Shown: positions 19,134 through 28,508, counted from the first letter of the stretch. The stretch: DNA of 64,000 nucleotides from Cryobacterium sp. N22 (GCF_002929555.1 NZ_PJJP01000039.1:186001-250000), one strand, 5' to 3'. Notes: a model not told the origin generated them from the sequence alone. Translations and numbers: made by a program.

Positions 19134-19780
19134 CAGCGACGCTCCGCCGCGTTGGCGGCGCCGGCATGCTGCGCCGGGCCGAGCCGGGCCAGAGCCAGGC
19201 GCAGCACGGCTCCCACCCCGGCTTCTTCGGCGTCGAACTCGGCGGTGCTGCCGGCCAGGATCTCCTCAACGGCCTGGGCGGCGACCCGCTCAGACCAGCC
19301 GAGGCCGATCAGGGCGGCCTGCACGCTGGCACTCACGGTGGCCGTGGCGACGCCGGCGCGTCCGGGGGCGGCGGCGCTGGTGAGCGCGACCTTGCCGACC
19401 AGGGACAGCACAATGAGTTTGGCGGTCTTCGGTCCGATCCCGCTGACCTTGCGGAACACCGCATCGTCCTCGGCGTTGACGGCGAGGGCGATCTGGTTGG
19501 GACTGAGGACGGCGAGCACGCCGAGCGCGGACTTGGGACCGACGCCTGTGACGCCGACGAGGAGCTCGAACACGGCGAGCTCTTCGGCGGTGGGAAAGCC
19601 GTAGAGGGTCAGCGAGTCTTCGCGAACGATCAGGGTGGTGGCGAGGCGGGTTTCGGTGCCGACCCTTGCCGCCAGGGCCGTCGACGGCGTGACCTGCAGG
19701 GCGAGTCCGACTCCGCCGACCTCGATCACGACGGTTGAGCCCAGGGCTGAAAGGACTGGGCCACGCACTGAAGAGATCAC
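19133..19780 (-). CDS. ruvA: Holliday junction DNA helicase subunit RuvA
   Basis: Tetrameric four-way-junction-binding partner of RuvB. The 215-residue protein has the OB fold at the N-terminus ([20 protein letters not shown]), two HhH motifs ([31 protein letters not shown], about residues 73-120) and the C-terminal RuvB-interacting helical domain ([20 protein letters not shown]). It overlaps ruvC by 4 nt and ruvB by 1 nt. Confidence 0.97.
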   Translation of the reverse strand: MISSVRGPVLSALGSTVVIEVGGVGLALQVTPSTALAARVGTETRLATTLIVREDSLTLYGFPTAEELAVFELLVGVTGVGPKSALGVLAVLSPNQIALAVNAEDDAVFRKVSGIGPKTAKLIVLSLVGKVALTSAAAPGRAGVATATVSASVQAALIGLGWSERVAAQAVEEILAGSTAEFDAEEAGVGAVLRLALARLGPAQHAGAANAAERR

Positions 19781-20430
19781 TTAGCCAGCCTACGGTGCGC
19801 CGCCGACACTGCAGCCGCCGACCCCGGCGCGTTGCCGCGCTCGGCGTCGCGCCAGGCCTTCTGCGCCGGGGTGAGCGCACCGGGACTGAGTGCGGGGGTG
19901 GACCGGTTGCCCGCTGCGACCGCACCGCTGGTGGGGAGCACCCCGCCTGCGGCGCCGGTGCGCCAGGCGTGGCAGATGGCCAGCGCGAGGGCGTCGGCGG
20001 CGTCCGCCGGTTTCGGGATCTCGGCCAGTCCCAGCACCCGGGCGACCATGGTGCCGACCTGCTTCTTGTCCGCGGCCCCATAACCCGTGATCGCGGCCTT
20101 GACCTCGCTCGGGGTGTGCAGCGTCACCGTCAGGCCGCGCTTGGCGGCGAGCATGAGGGCAACCCCGCTGATCTGCGCGGTTCCCATCACGGTGCTCACG
20201 TTCTGTTGCGCGAAGACCCGTTCGATGGCCACAAAGTGCGGCTGGTGCCGGTCGAGGAGCTCTTCGAGGCCCTCGCTGATCAGCAACAGCCGGCGCTCGA
20301 GGGGCAGGTCGGGTGAACTGCGCAGCACCTGAACGTCGACCAGGGTCGCCGAACGGTTCGCTGCGACGTCGACGATCCCGACGCCGCAGCGGGTCAGGCC
20401 CGGGTCGATGCCCAGCACCCTGACCGTCAT
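19777..20430 (-). CDS. ruvC: Crossover junction endodeoxyribonuclease RuvC
   Basis: Resolves Holliday junctions by symmetric cuts. The 217-residue protein starts [18 protein letters not shown] with the catalytic Asp in the first strand, then [19 protein letters not shown] (Glu), [21 protein letters not shown] and the terminal [14 protein letters not shown] (acidic pair). It carries about 35 extra residues after the core, rich in Ala/Pro. Seven nucleotides separate it from yebC, and it overlaps ruvA by 4 nt. Confidence 0.97.
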   Translation of the reverse strand: MTVRVLGIDPGLTRCGVGIVDVAANRSATLVDVQVLRSSPDLPLERRLLLISEGLEELLDRHQPHFVAIERVFAQQNVSTVMGTAQISGVALMLAAKRGLTVTLHTPSEVKAAITGYGAADKKQVGTMVARVLGLAEIPKPADAADALALAICHAWRTGAAGGVLPTSGAVAAGNRSTPALSPGALTPAQKAWRDAERGNAPGSAAAVSAAHRRLAK

Positions 20431-20437
20431 CGGTTTG

Positions 20438-21202
20438 CTATTCGCTGTCTGCTTCGAGCTCGGCCTGAACTTCGGTCGAGACGTCGTAGTTGCTGTAGAT
20501 GTTCTGCACGTCGTCGAGTTCTTCGAGGGCGTCGATGAGCCGGAACACCTTCCGGGCGGTCTCGGCGTCGACCTCGATCTTGAGCTGCGGGACGAACGCG
20601 ATGTCGGCGGAGTCGTAGTCGATTCCGGCGGTCTGCAGGGCGGTGCGGGTGGCGACCAGGTCGTGGGCCTCGCTGAAGACCTCGAACTTGTCTCCGTCGT
20701 CGACGACTTCCTCGGCTCCGGCGTCGAGCACCGCAGCGAGAACGTCGTCTTCGGTGACGTCGTTGCCCTTGGGTACCACGACGATGCCCTTGCGGTGGAA
20801 GTTGTAGGCGACGCTGCCCGGGTCGGCCATGTTGCCGCCGTTGCGGCTGACCGTGGTGCGCACCTCGGCCGCGGCACGGTTCTTGTTGTCGGTGAGGCAC
20901 TCGATCATGATGGCGACACCGTTGGCGGCGTAGCCCTCGTACATGATCGTGGTGTAGTCGACGGCCTCACCGGAAAGGCCGGCGCCGCGCTTGACGGCAC
21001 GGTCGATGTTGTCGTTGGGGACCGAGGTCTTCTTCGCCTTCTGGATGGCGTCGACGAGGGTCGGGTTACCCGAGAGGTCGGCGCCGCCCATGCGGGCAGC
21101 GACCTCGATGTTCTTGATCAGCTTGGCGAACGCCTTCGCCCGACGCGAGTCGGTGACGGCCTTCTGGTGCTTGGTGGTCGCCCACTTGGAATGCCCGGAC
21201 AT
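20438..21202 (-). CDS. yebC: YebC/PmpR-family DNA-binding regulatory / translation factor
   Basis: Member of the TACO1/YebC family, reported both as a transcription regulator and as a factor that eases ribosome stalling. The 254-residue protein begins [20 protein letters not shown], has [20 protein letters not shown] and [20 protein letters not shown], and ends acidic. Full length. Start ATG with GGGAG upstream. Conserved position just upstream of ruvC. Confidence 0.95.
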   Translation of the reverse strand: MSGHSKWATTKHQKAVTDSRRAKAFAKLIKNIEVAARMGGADLSGNPTLVDAIQKAKKTSVPNDNIDRAVKRGAGLSGEAVDYTTIMYEGYAANGVAIMIECLTDNKNRAAAEVRTTVSRNGGNMADPGSVAYNFHRKGIVVVPKGNDVTEDDVLAAVLDAGAEEVVDDGDKFEVFSEAHDLVATRTALQTAGIDYDSADIAFVPQLKIEVDAETARKVFRLIDALEELDDVQNIYSNYDVSTEVQAELEADSE

Positions 21203-21308
21203 GAATCTCCCGATTGTCGCTAAATCGTATTGTCGATTGCTCGTGCGACGCGCTTGGCGCGTCGTCTGCTGGCACCGCGATCGGGTGACCGCTCGGTGCG
21301 CTCCCAGT

Positions 21309-21848
21309 CTAGCTCGGGCGCCCTACGGCGAGGATCTTGTGCAGCGTGCGCAGGTTGCGGTTCGTGGTGCTCGATTTGAAACGTGTCTTGGCGCTGAGGG
21401 TGCTGAACTGACTCTTGATGCCCACCTCCCTGCGCACCTGCCAGTAGAGCAGGCGCTCACCAGGCTGAACCCTCTCGTCTGCGGGATCGAGGTTCGGAGC
21501 GGCCTGGAGCAGCTCATCGAGCAGAGCCGGGTTCGAGCCGAACAGGATGTAGGAGTGCCAGCCGTCCCGGTCGTCGAACGGATAGGCGGCTACAGCTCCC
21601 GCGAGTTCGGCGCTGGTGAGCAGCACCACCCAGGCGTCGTAGCCGAAGGATGCCGAGAGGGCCTGTTCGAGACCGGACTTGAGCACTTCCGCATCCGCTT
21701 CGTCGCTGTCGAAGACGACGTTGCCACTGGCCAGAACCGTGTGCACGCCGGTGTGGCCGAGCGCGCGGACGGTGTCGGCCAGGGCCGACATCTTGATGTT
21801 GATGCCGCCGACGTTGATGCCGCGCAGCAGGGCGACGTATCTGGTCAT
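21309..21848 (-). CDS. DUF1697 family protein
   Basis: A 179-residue protein with the DUF1697 opening [19 protein letters not shown] (residues 2-20) and [20 protein letters not shown], ending with the characteristic [23 protein letters not shown] region. Function of the family is unknown. It sits between pdxT and yebC, which are adjacent in many relatives, and so looks like a lineage-specific insert. It is on the same strand and may be transcribed with the neighbours. Confidence 0.9.
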   Translation of the reverse strand: MTRYVALLRGINVGGINIKMSALADTVRALGHTGVHTVLASGNVVFDSDEADAEVLKSGLEQALSASFGYDAWVVLLTSAELAGAVAAYPFDDRDGWHSYILFGSNPALLDELLQAAPNLDPADERVQPGERLLYWQVRREVGIKSQFSTLSAKTRFKSSTTNRNLRTLHKILAVGRPS

Positions 21849-21888
21849 GCGCTGTACCGGGTCATGCGCCTATTGTGGCGGAGCCGGG

Positions 21889-22482
21889 CTAGGCGCCGAA
21901 ACCGGCCGTCTGCACCTTCTGCAGGAAATATTCGTGGAAGCGGTACTCCCCCGTGATCTCGGGGTGGAACGACGTGCCGAGCAGGTTGCCCTGCTCGACG
22001 GCGACACAGCGACCGTCGGCGATCGTGGCCAACGCCGTGGCGCGCGGGCCGACGCTTTCGACGACCGGGGCGCGGATGAAGACGGCGTGCACGGGAGCGT
22101 TGCCGAGCGCCGGCACGTCGAGGTCGGTCTCGAACGACGCGGTCTGCGAACCGAAAGCGTTGCGGCGCACGCTGATGTCCAGGCCGCCGATGCTCTGCTG
22201 GCCCGATATGCCGTCCAGCACGGTGTCGGCCAGCATGATCAGGCCCGCGCAGGTGCCGTAGACCGGCATCCCACGTTCGACGGCCGCTCGCAGGGGGTCG
22301 GCCAGGCCGAACATGCGGGTCAGCTTGTCCATCACGCTGGACTCGCCGCCCGGGATCACCAGGCCGGTGACACTGGCCAGTTCCTCCGGGCGGCGCACGA
22401 GGGTGACCTCACTGCCGAGCGAGCGCAGTACGTCGGCGTGCTCGCGAAAGTCGCCCTGAAGGGCGAGTACTCCAACGCTCAT
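21889..22482 (-). CDS. pdxT: Pyridoxal 5'-phosphate synthase glutaminase subunit PdxT
   Basis: Class I glutaminase that feeds ammonia to PdxS for PLP synthesis. The 197-residue protein starts MSVGVLALQGDFREHADVL, has the oxyanion GGESSVMDKL, the nucleophile Cys in YGTCAGLIML (about residue 82) and the His/Glu pair in TSFHPEITGEYR near the C-terminus. All catalytic residues are present. Start ATG at 22482, 10 nt after the pdxS stop; coupled production of the two subunits is expected. Confidence 0.96.
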   Translation of the reverse strand: MSVGVLALQGDFREHADVLRSLGSEVTLVRRPEELASVTGLVIPGGESSVMDKLTRMFGLADPLRAAVERGMPVYGTCAGLIMLADTVLDGISGQQSIGGLDISVRRNAFGSQTASFETDLDVPALGNAPVHAVFIRAPVVESVGPRATALATIADGRCVAVEQGNLLGTSFHPEITGEYRFHEYFLQKVQTAGFGA

Positions 22483-22492
22483 GAAGCGGGTG

Positions 22493-23413
22493 TTACCAGC
22501 CGCGCTCGGAGAGGCGGTGCGGGGCGGCGAGGTCGGACACGTTGATGCCGACCATCGCTTCGCCGAGGCCCCGCGAGACATCCGCGATGATCTTGGCGTC
22601 GTCGTAGAACGCGACGGCCTTGACGATGGCGTTGGCGCGTTCCTGCGGGTTGCCGGACTTGAAGATGCCAGAGCCCACGAAGACGCCGTCGGCGCCGAGC
22701 TGCATCATCATGGCCGCGTCGGCCGGGGTGGCCACGCCGCCGGCGGTGAACAGCACGACGGGCAGCTTGCCGGTCGCGGCGATCTCGGCGACCAGTTCGT
22801 ACGGCGCCTGCAGTTCCTTGGCGGCCACGTACAGCTCGTCCTTGGTGAGGGAGGACAAACGGGCGATCTCGCCCTTGATGGTGCGGATGTGCTTGGTGGC
22901 CTCAGAGACGTCGCCGGTGCCGGCCTCGCCCTTGGAGCGGATCATCGCGGCGCCCTCGGTGATGCGACGCAGAGCCTCGCCCAGGTTGGTGGCACCGCAG
23001 ACGAAGGGAATCGTGAAGTTCCACTTGTCGATGTGGTTGACGTAGTCGGCGGGGCTGAGCACCTCGGACTCGTCGATGTAGTCGACCTCGAGGGCCTGCA
23101 GCACCTGCGCCTCGACGAAGTGGCCGATGCGGGCCTTCGCCATGACCGGGATGGAGACCTCAGCCTTGATGCTGTCGATCAGGTCGGGGTCGCTCATGCG
23201 GGCGACACCACCCTGGGAGCGAATGTCCGCCGGGACGCGCTCGAGCGCCATGACGGCGACGGCGCCGGCGTCTTCGGCGATACGGGCCTGCTCGGCGTTG
23301 ACGACGTCCATGATGACGCCGCCCTTCAGCATCTCGGCGAGTCCGCGCTTGACGCGGCTCGAGCCGAACTGTGCGGCGCTGTCGACCTGCTCAGTGGAAG
23401 TGGTGTCAGTCAT
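22493..23413 (-). CDS. pdxS: Pyridoxal 5'-phosphate synthase lyase subunit PdxS
   Basis: Builds PLP directly from ribose 5-phosphate, glyceraldehyde 3-phosphate and ammonia. The 306-residue protein carries [56 protein letters not shown] and [14 protein letters not shown], all standard. I chose the ATG at 23413; longer starts would add about 77 non-conserved residues. There is no ribosome binding site, but TAGAAT lies 7 nt upstream, so a leaderless mRNA is likely. Followed by pdxT. Confidence 0.97.
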   Translation of the reverse strand: MTDTTSTEQVDSAAQFGSSRVKRGLAEMLKGGVIMDVVNAEQARIAEDAGAVAVMALERVPADIRSQGGVARMSDPDLIDSIKAEVSIPVMAKARIGHFVEAQVLQALEVDYIDESEVLSPADYVNHIDKWNFTIPFVCGATNLGEALRRITEGAAMIRSKGEAGTGDVSEATKHIRTIKGEIARLSSLTKDELYVAAKELQAPYELVAEIAATGKLPVVLFTAGGVATPADAAMMMQLGADGVFVGSGIFKSGNPQERANAIVKAVAFYDDAKIIADVSRGLGEAMVGINVSDLAAPHRLSERGW

Positions 23414-23420
23414 AGCTACG

Positions 23421-23426
23421 ATTCTA
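23421..23426 (-). promoter_or_regulatory. -10-like hexamer for leaderless pdxS
   Basis: TAGAAT on the minus strand, 7 nt before the ATG. Near-consensus -10; -35 not recognised. Confidence 0.55.
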
Positions 23427-23529
23427 TTCCTTGCGTCTGGTGCCGCTGGTCGGGGCGAGGGGCACGGGTGATGAGAACTGAAGAGACGGGTGGTGTTGCA
23501 ATCCGTGACAGCGAGGTGAGAAACGGGGG

Positions 23530-24165
23530 TTAGACGGTGGAGACCGGCCAACCCTCCGCGACCTCGCGGCGCACCTCGCCGAGCAGCTTCGGGATCGCCT
23601 TGGTGCCGGCGATGATCGGGAAGAAGTTCGAGTCGAGCGCCCACCGTGGAACGATGTGCTGGTGCAGGTGCTCGGCGATCCCGGCGCCCGCGATGCGGCC
23701 CTGGTTCATTCCGAGGTTGAACCCGTCGCAGCCCGACGTGGCCTTGAGCACCCGCATGGCCACCTGGGTCAGGCTACCGATCTCGGCGACTTCCTCCGGG
23801 GTGGCTTCGTCATACGTCGCAACATGCCGATATGGGCACACCAGCAGGTGGCCGCTGTTGTACGGGAACAGGTTCAGCAGCACGTAGGCGTACCTGCCGC
23901 GGGCCACGATGAGAGCCTTCTCGTCGTCCATCGACGGGGCGATGCAGAACGGGCAGTCGTCGGGATGCGGCTGCTGGCCGTCCTGGATGTAGACCATCCG
24001 GTGCGGCGTCCACAGCCGCTGGAAGGCATCCGGGACGGCGGCGAAGTCGCCGGAATTCTCCACCTGGACTCCCTCAGCGAAGTCCTGCGGGCTGCCGGAC
24101 AGACGGTCCCAGGGGGTGTCTCGCGGCGCGTCTTTCTCGGGACCTGCCGGAGTGGCGTCTGTCAT
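23530..24165 (-). CDS. HIT domain protein (histidine triad hydrolase)
   Basis: Histidine-triad nucleotide hydrolase/phosphorylase family. The 211-residue protein has a zinc-like DDCPFCIAP near residue 75, the [18 protein letters not shown] segment and the triad [10 protein letters not shown] near residue 167. Its place next to thrS matches the actinobacterial thrS-HIT pair, whose mycobacterial member is reported to be an AP4A phosphorylase; that activity is only inferred here. The pgsA, acyltransferase and pimA genes that usually follow are absent. Two nucleotides separate it from thrS. Confidence 0.93.
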   Translation of the reverse strand: MTDATPAGPEKDAPRDTPWDRLSGSPQDFAEGVQVENSGDFAAVPDAFQRLWTPHRMVYIQDGQQPHPDDCPFCIAPSMDDEKALIVARGRYAYVLLNLFPYNSGHLLVCPYRHVATYDEATPEEVAEIGSLTQVAMRVLKATSGCDGFNLGMNQGRIAGAGIAEHLHQHIVPRWALDSNFFPIIAGTKAIPKLLGEVRREVAEGWPVSTV

Positions 24166-24167
24166 TG

Positions 24168-26189
24168 TCAGGCCTGGTCCGCGCCGGCCGCTACGGCCAG
24201 GGCGACAGGTGCGCCTTCCGGGGCGAAGTCGGTGGCTCCGAGAACCTGCGCACGGGTTGTGATGGACGCGATGATCCGGCGGATGGCGTCCTCGACAGGA
24301 ACGCCGTTCTCCTGGGTGCCGTCACGGAAGCGGAAGCTGACCGCGCCGTTGGCTTGGTCTTCTTCGCCCACGATGAGCTGGAACGGGATCCTCTGCAGCG
24401 TGGCGTTGCGGATCTTCTTCTGCATCCGGTCGCTGGACGAGTCGAGTTCCACTCGCACACCCGCGGTCTTGAGCGTGCTCAGGACCTCCCACAGGTAGTC
24501 CTCGTACTGCTCGGAGACGGGGATGCCGATGACCTGCACCGGAGAGAGCCAGACCGGGAAGGCGCCGGCGTAGTGCTCAAGCAGGATCGCGAAGAAGCGC
24601 TCGATCGAACCGAGCAGCGCGCGGTGGATCATCACCGGCTGTTGGCGGGTGCCGTCCGGAGCGGTGTACTCCAGGTCGAACAGCTCCGGCTGGTTGAAGT
24701 CGAGCTGCACAGTGGACAGCTGCCAGGTGCGCCCGATGGCGTCACGAGCCTGCACGGAGATCTTGGGGCCGTAGAAGGCCGCTCCACCGGGGTCGGCCAC
24801 GAGTTCGAGGCCCGAGTCCTGTCCCACCTGGCGCAGGGTGTCGGTCGCCGCTTCCCACTGCTCGTCCGTGCCGACGGACTTCTTGGGGTCGCGGGTCGAC
24901 AGCTCGAGGTAGAAATCGGTGAGCCCATACCCACGGAGGGTCTCGAAGACGAACTCGAGCTGGCTGGCGACCTCGGCCCGAACCTGGTCCTGTGTGACAT
25001 AGATGTGCGCGTCGTCCTGGGTGAGGCCGCGCACACGAGTGAGACCCTGCAGGGTGCCGCTCTTCTCGTAGCGGTAGACGGTGCCGAACTCCGCCAGGCG
25101 CAGCGGGAGCTCGCGGTAGCTGCGGCCGCGGGCCTTGAAGATGAGGTTGTGCATCGGGCAGTTCATGGGCTTGAGGTAGTAGTCCTGGCCCTGGCGCGTG
25201 ACGTGGCCCTCGGCATCAACCTCTTCGTCGAGGTGCATGGGCGGGAACATGCCCTCGCGGTACCAGTTCAGGTGTTGGCTGGTCTCGAACAGGTGACCCT
25301 TGGTGATGTGCGGGGTGTTGACGAGGTCGTAACCGTTGGCGAGCAGGCGCTCGCGCATGTAGTTCTCGATCTCCGAACGGATGATGCCGCCCTTGGGATG
25401 GAAGACCGCGAGGCCTGAGCCGATCTCCTCGGGGAAGGAGAACAGGTCCAGTTCCTGGCCGAGCTTGCGGTGGTCGCGCTTGGCGGCCTCCTCGAGGCGA
25501 GCCTTGTATGCGCGCAGTTCGTCCTTGGTGGGCCACGCCGTGCCGTAGATGCGCTGCAGCTGCGGGTTCTTCTCCGAGCCGCGCCAGTAGGCGGCGGCGA
25601 GGCGGGTGAGCGAGTAGCCGTTCCCGATCATGCGGGTGTTGGGCAGGTGCGGGCCGCGGCAGAGGTCCTTCCACACCGTCTCGCCCGTCTTCGGGTCGAC
25701 GTTGTCGTAGATGGTCAGTTCGGCGCCGCCGACCTCGACGGACTCATCGTCGGCGGTCTCCGCCACCCCGCCCTTGAGGCCGATCAGTTCCAGCTTGTAC
25801 GGCTCCGCCGCGAGTTCGGCGCGGGCTTCGTCATCGGTCACGACGCGGCGCACGAAGCGCTGGCCCTGACGGATGATGCGGTCCATGGCCTTCTCGAGCG
25901 ACTTGATGTCCTCGGGGGTGAAGGGTTCGGCCACGTCGAAGTCGTAGTAGAAGCCGTCGGTGACGGGCGGGCCGATGCCCAGGCGCGCCGCGGGGTTCAC
26001 GGTCTGCACGGCCTGCGCGAGAACGTGCGCAGCCGAGTGGCGCAGGATGTTGAGGCCGTCGGGCGAGTCGATGGTCACCGGGGTGACGTCATCCGTCTCT
26101 GTCACCGGAGTGGCGAGGTCCCTGAGCTCGCCGTTGACGCGCATGGCGACAACGGATCGGTCGGTGAAAAGCTCAAAACCGTCAACCAC
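24168..26189 (-). CDS. thrS: Threonyl-tRNA synthetase
   Basis: Charges tRNA-Thr. The 673-residue protein has an N-terminal TGS domain, the editing domain ([12 protein letters not shown] and later the CRGPHLPNT motif), the class II core with [13 protein letters not shown] (zinc-binding Cys) and the anticodon-binding C-terminus ([20 protein letters not shown]). The GTG at 26189 ([10 protein letters not shown]) is the best start: AAGGGAG lies 9 nt upstream, and any longer reading would cross the downstream tRNA genes. First gene of the thrS-HIT pair. Confidence 0.96.
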   Translation of the reverse strand: MVDGFELFTDRSVVAMRVNGELRDLATPVTETDDVTPVTIDSPDGLNILRHSAAHVLAQAVQTVNPAARLGIGPPVTDGFYYDFDVAEPFTPEDIKSLEKAMDRIIRQGQRFVRRVVTDDEARAELAAEPYKLELIGLKGGVAETADDESVEVGGAELTIYDNVDPKTGETVWKDLCRGPHLPNTRMIGNGYSLTRLAAAYWRGSEKNPQLQRIYGTAWPTKDELRAYKARLEEAAKRDHRKLGQELDLFSFPEEIGSGLAVFHPKGGIIRSEIENYMRERLLANGYDLVNTPHITKGHLFETSQHLNWYREGMFPPMHLDEEVDAEGHVTRQGQDYYLKPMNCPMHNLIFKARGRSYRELPLRLAEFGTVYRYEKSGTLQGLTRVRGLTQDDAHIYVTQDQVRAEVASQLEFVFETLRGYGLTDFYLELSTRDPKKSVGTDEQWEAATDTLRQVGQDSGLELVADPGGAAFYGPKISVQARDAIGRTWQLSTVQLDFNQPELFDLEYTAPDGTRQQPVMIHRALLGSIERFFAILLEHYAGAFPVWLSPVQVIGIPVSEQYEDYLWEVLSTLKTAGVRVELDSSSDRMQKKIRNATLQRIPFQLIVGEEDQANGAVSFRFRDGTQENGVPVEDAIRRIIASITTRAQVLGATDFAPEGAPVALAVAAGADQA

Positions 26190-26338
26190 GTGTATTACTC
26201 CCTTGAGTTGCGAACGCTTCAACTTTAGCGGGCGCCAGTGCACCCGATGACGGGGTGGCTGATCAGGGCTGGTCCGTGGACCTGGAGGCCGTTGGCGACG
26301 CGCACGCATCCGGTGGATGGTCTCGGCTGCCAAAAAAA

Positions 26339-26413
26339 TGGTGGGCGATACTGGGATCGAACCAGTGACCTCTTCCGTGTCAGGGAAGCGCGCTACCGCT
26401 GCGCCAATCGCCC
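26339..26413 (-). tRNA. tRNA-Val (GAC), cassette copy 1
   Basis: Complete cloverleaf with acceptor GGGCGAT/ATCGCCC, anticodon loop CTGACAC (GAC) and T loop TTCGATC. CCA is encoded. Identical in the mature sequence to the copy at 26861. Confidence 0.96.
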
Positions 26414-26438
26414 AGGACCGCGGATGGTGCTCGCGGGC

Positions 26439-26512
26439 TGGAGGTGGATACGGGATTCGAACCCGTGTAGACGGCTTTGCAGGCCGTTGCCTCGCCTCTC
26501 GGCCAATCCACC
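26439..26512 (-). tRNA. tRNA-Cys (GCA), cassette copy 1
   Basis: Acceptor GGTGGAT/ATCCACC, anticodon loop CTGCAAA (GCA), T loop TTCGAAT, discriminator U, encoded CCA. The anticodon stem ACGGC/GCCGT is fully paired, unlike copy 2. Confidence 0.96.
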
Positions 26513-26542
26513 GTGTTCTGTAATACCTGTACACCCAAAGAA

Positions 26543-26561
26543 AATCGGCCTTTCGGCCGAC
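26543..26561 (-). terminator. Terminator-like hairpin between tRNA-Gly and tRNA-Cys, copy 1
   Basis: Minus-strand stem TCGGCC-GAAA-GGCCGA followed by TTTTCTTTGG. It sits inside the tRNA cassette, so it may be a partial terminator or a processing element. Confidence 0.6.
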
Positions 26562-26569
26562 TAACTTCG

Positions 26570-26641
26570 AGCGGATGACGAGATTCGAACTCGCGACCCT
26601 CACCTTGGCAAGGTGATGCGCTACCACTGCGCCACATCCGC
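26570..26641 (-). tRNA. tRNA-Gly (GCC), cassette copy 1
   Basis: Acceptor GCGGATG/CATCCGC, anticodon loop TTGCCAA (GCC), T loop TTCGAAT, discriminator U; CCA is not encoded. First gene of the cassette in transcription order. A 5' leader of about 23 nt is shared with copy 2. Confidence 0.96.
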
Positions 26642-26789
26642 AACTGCTCGCATTTCTGCGTGCTTGGAAGACTCTACTCGATCCTGGGGACCCCGTGTGC
26701 ACATGACGGGCCGATGGGCGCCCGACCCGGTCGAATTCGACCGTCGGGCCGCGGAATCACGCGGGGAAATACGCGGAAAAAACACGTAC

Positions 26790-26824
26790 AAAACAAAAAA
26801 ACCCCCGATTTTATCGGGGGTTTT
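26790..26824. terminator. Bidirectional rho-independent terminator between the two tRNA cassettes
   Basis: Stem CCCCCGA/TCGGGGG with a TTTTA loop, an A/T-rich run TTTTTTTGTTTTG on the minus strand and TTTT on the plus strand. It ends the distal cassette copy 2. Confidence 0.9.
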
Positions 26825-26860
26825 GATTGTTGCCGGTGAAGCTCTGGCTGGTGCTACCTG

Positions 26861-26932
26861 TGGGCGATACTGGGATCGAACCAGTGACCTCTTCCGTGTC
26901 AGGGAAGCGCGCTACCGCTGCGCCAATCGCCC
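26861..26932 (-). tRNA. tRNA-Val (GAC), cassette copy 2
   Basis: Same mature sequence as the copy at 26339-26413, but the bases after the discriminator read CAG, so CCA is not encoded here. Confidence 0.95.
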
Positions 26933-26965
26933 AGATCCTTCACAGTGCATGTGCACTGATCTGGC

Positions 26966-27039
26966 TGGAGGTGGATACGGGATTCGAACCCGTGTATACG
27001 GCTTTGCAGGCCGCTGCCTCGCCTCTCGGCCAATCCACC
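26966..27039 (-). tRNA. tRNA-Cys (GCA), cassette copy 2
   Basis: As copy 1 with encoded CCA, but with two visible substitutions near the anticodon arm: GCGGC/GCCGT now has a G-U pair at the top of the stem, and position 44 is A rather than C. Confidence 0.95.
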
Positions 27040-27086
27040 GTACTTGATGCCGTGTAAAACAACCGTGCTGGGTTCACTACCAAAGA

Positions 27087-27108
27087 GAATCGGCCTTTCG
27101 ACCGATTC
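27087..27108 (-). terminator. Terminator-like hairpin between tRNA-Gly and tRNA-Cys, copy 2
   Basis: Equivalent of the copy 1 hairpin: AATCGGTC-GAAA-GGCCGATT with one G-U pair, tail TCTCTTTGG. The GAAA loop and position are conserved though the stem has changed. Confidence 0.5.
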
Positions 27109-27115
27109 GCTTTTG

Positions 27116-27187
27116 AGCGGATGACGAGATTCGAACTCGCGACCCTCACCTTGGCAAGGTGATGCGCTACCACTGCGCCACATCCGC
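27116..27187 (-). tRNA. tRNA-Gly (GCC), cassette copy 2
   Basis: Mature sequence identical to the copy at 26570; CCA not encoded. First transcribed gene of the distal cassette. Confidence 0.95.
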
Positions 27188-27216
27188 AACTGCTCGCATT
27201 TCTGCGTGCGTTGAAG

Positions 27217-27246
27217 ACTCTAGCCGATAGTGCGAGACAAATTCAA
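27217..27246 (-). promoter_or_regulatory. Promoter of distal tRNA cassette
   Basis: TTGAAT (27241-27246) and TAGAGT (27217-27222) on the minus strand, 18 nt apart, about 30 nt upstream of tRNA-Gly. Copy 1 keeps the TAGAGT -10 but has no clear -35. Confidence 0.6.
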
Positions 27247-27346
27247 ACCGAGCGATTGCCGCGTGTCGCGGCGTCTCGATGTGCGCTCAGGGCCCGGTCT
27301 GGTCTAGTATCAGATGTCGCAGTCGAGAGGTTTTCGAGTGTGGTTC

Positions 27347-27422
27347 GGGCGATTGGCGCAGTTGGTAGCGCGCTTCCTTCACACGGAAGAGGTCGTGGGT
27401 TCGAGTCCCGCATCGCCCACCA
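27347..27422 (+). tRNA. tRNA-Val (CAC)
   Basis: Acceptor GGGCGAT/ATCGCCC, anticodon loop TTCACAC (CAC), T loop TTCGAGT, encoded CCA. Lone gene on the opposite strand to the cassettes; it reads GUG codons. Confidence 0.96.
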
Positions 27423-27426
27423 GAAA

Positions 27427-27459
27427 GGCCCCCGGTTTACTCCGGGGGCCGTTGTGTTT
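27427..27459 (+). terminator. Terminator of tRNA-Val (CAC)
   Basis: Stem GGCCCCCGG/CCGGGGGCC with a TTTACT loop and tail GTTGTGTTT, 4 nt after the CCA. It also lies at the end of the convergent glpX. Confidence 0.88.
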
Positions 27460-27518
27460 AACCTCCTGGGCGCACCGCACTGGCGGTGTGGCCGCCCGCG
27501 TCGCGCTCCGTCGCCGGC

Positions 27519-28466
27519 CTAACCGTCTTGCCGGGCAACGACCGGCGTCGAGGCGAACAGCACCCTGTCACTGGCCACGAGGTCGTCGAGCGTCAACACC
27601 CTGTCGAGGTCGTGCCCGGCGGCCAATGCGAGGCGCAGTTGGTCATCGCTTTGCGGAGCGAGCCTGCCCTCCATGAATCCATCCAACGCCCGAATCGCAC
27701 AGGCGGTGAGTACTCCCTCCGGGGTTCCACCGATACCCATGGCCAGATCGATACGTCCGCCCGGTGTGGCCGCGTCGATCGCGACGGACACGTCCCCCTC
27801 CCCCGCCAGCACGACCCGTGCACCGACTGCGAGCAGCTCGGCCACCAGACTCGCGTGCCGCGGCTTGTCGAGCACGGCCACGGTGATCTCGTTCACCGGC
27901 TTCCCGAGCGCTTCGGCCAGCCGGCTCACGTTCTCGCTCGGGGTGGCCCGGAGGTCGAGAACACCGCGGGCCGGCGCGGAGGAGATGAGCTTGTCCATGT
28001 AGAAGACGTCCCGGGGATCGAACAGAGTGCCGCGTGGGGCGAGTGCGATGACACACACGGATCCAGGTAGGCCTTCCTGCACGAGCCGTGTGCCGTCGAG
28101 CGGGTCAACGGCGATGTCGCAGGCCGGTCCCCGGCCGGAGCCGAGCTCCTCGCCGTTGGCCAGCATCGGGGCCTCGTCCTTCTCGCCCTCGCCGATCACC
28201 ACGTACCCGGCGAACGGCGCCGGCAGCAGTTCGGCCCGCATGGCGGCGACTGCCGCCGCATCCGCCGCGTTCTTGTCACCGCGCCCAAACCATGCGCCGG
28301 CAGCCAGTGCTGCCGCGACCGTCGCCGCACGCACCGCGTCGACGAGCTCGGCCGAATAGTGCTCACCGCCGAGAACCGTACTGGTGCTGGTGCTTGCGCC
28401 CGTGCTCGGGTTTGTGCTCGGGTTTGTGCTCGGTAGGGCGGCGTCGGCCGTCGTGTTGCTGCTCAT
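27519..28466 (-). CDS. glpX: Class II fructose-1,6-bisphosphatase
   Basis: Hydrolyses fructose 1,6-bisphosphate in gluconeogenesis. The 315-residue protein has FGRGDKNAADAAAVAAMR near residue 60, VIGEGEKDEAPML, the metal-binding DPLDGTR (the family more often has DPIDGT) and GIGGTPEGVLTACAI. The first 30 residues are a Ser/Thr/Pro repeat (STNPSTNPSTGASTSTST) encoded by a 12-bp tandem repeat. Start ATG 28466 has no ribosome binding site; TACCAT lies 8 nt upstream, suggesting a leaderless mRNA. Divergent from the ABM gene 54 nt away. Confidence 0.94.
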   Translation of the reverse strand: MSSNTTADAALPSTNPSTNPSTGASTSTSTVLGGEHYSAELVDAVRAATVAAALAAGAWFGRGDKNAADAAAVAAMRAELLPAPFAGYVVIGEGEKDEAPMLANGEELGSGRGPACDIAVDPLDGTRLVQEGLPGSVCVIALAPRGTLFDPRDVFYMDKLISSAPARGVLDLRATPSENVSRLAEALGKPVNEITVAVLDKPRHASLVAELLAVGARVVLAGEGDVSVAIDAATPGGRIDLAMGIGGTPEGVLTACAIRALDGFMEGRLAPQSDDQLRLALAAGHDLDRVLTLDDLVASDRVLFASTPVVARQDG

Positions 28467-28474
28467 GGGAGTCG

Positions 28475-28480
28475 ATGGTA
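28475..28480 (-). promoter_or_regulatory. -10-like hexamer for glpX
   Basis: TACCAT on the minus strand, 8 nt before the glpX ATG. Confidence 0.4.
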
Positions 28481-28508
28481 CCCGCCGGGCCGGGCCCGCC
28501 AGCCGGGA

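Noticed and set aside
26190-26338. T-box riboswitch upstream of thrS.
   Set aside because: The 150-nt gap up to the tRNA genes shows no T-box sequence or long leader, and thrS has an ordinary ribosome binding site.
26339-27422. tRNA cluster as an integration site for a mobile element.
   Set aside because: There is no integrase, no partial tRNA 3' end repeat and no foreign-looking DNA; the repeats are whole tRNA genes.
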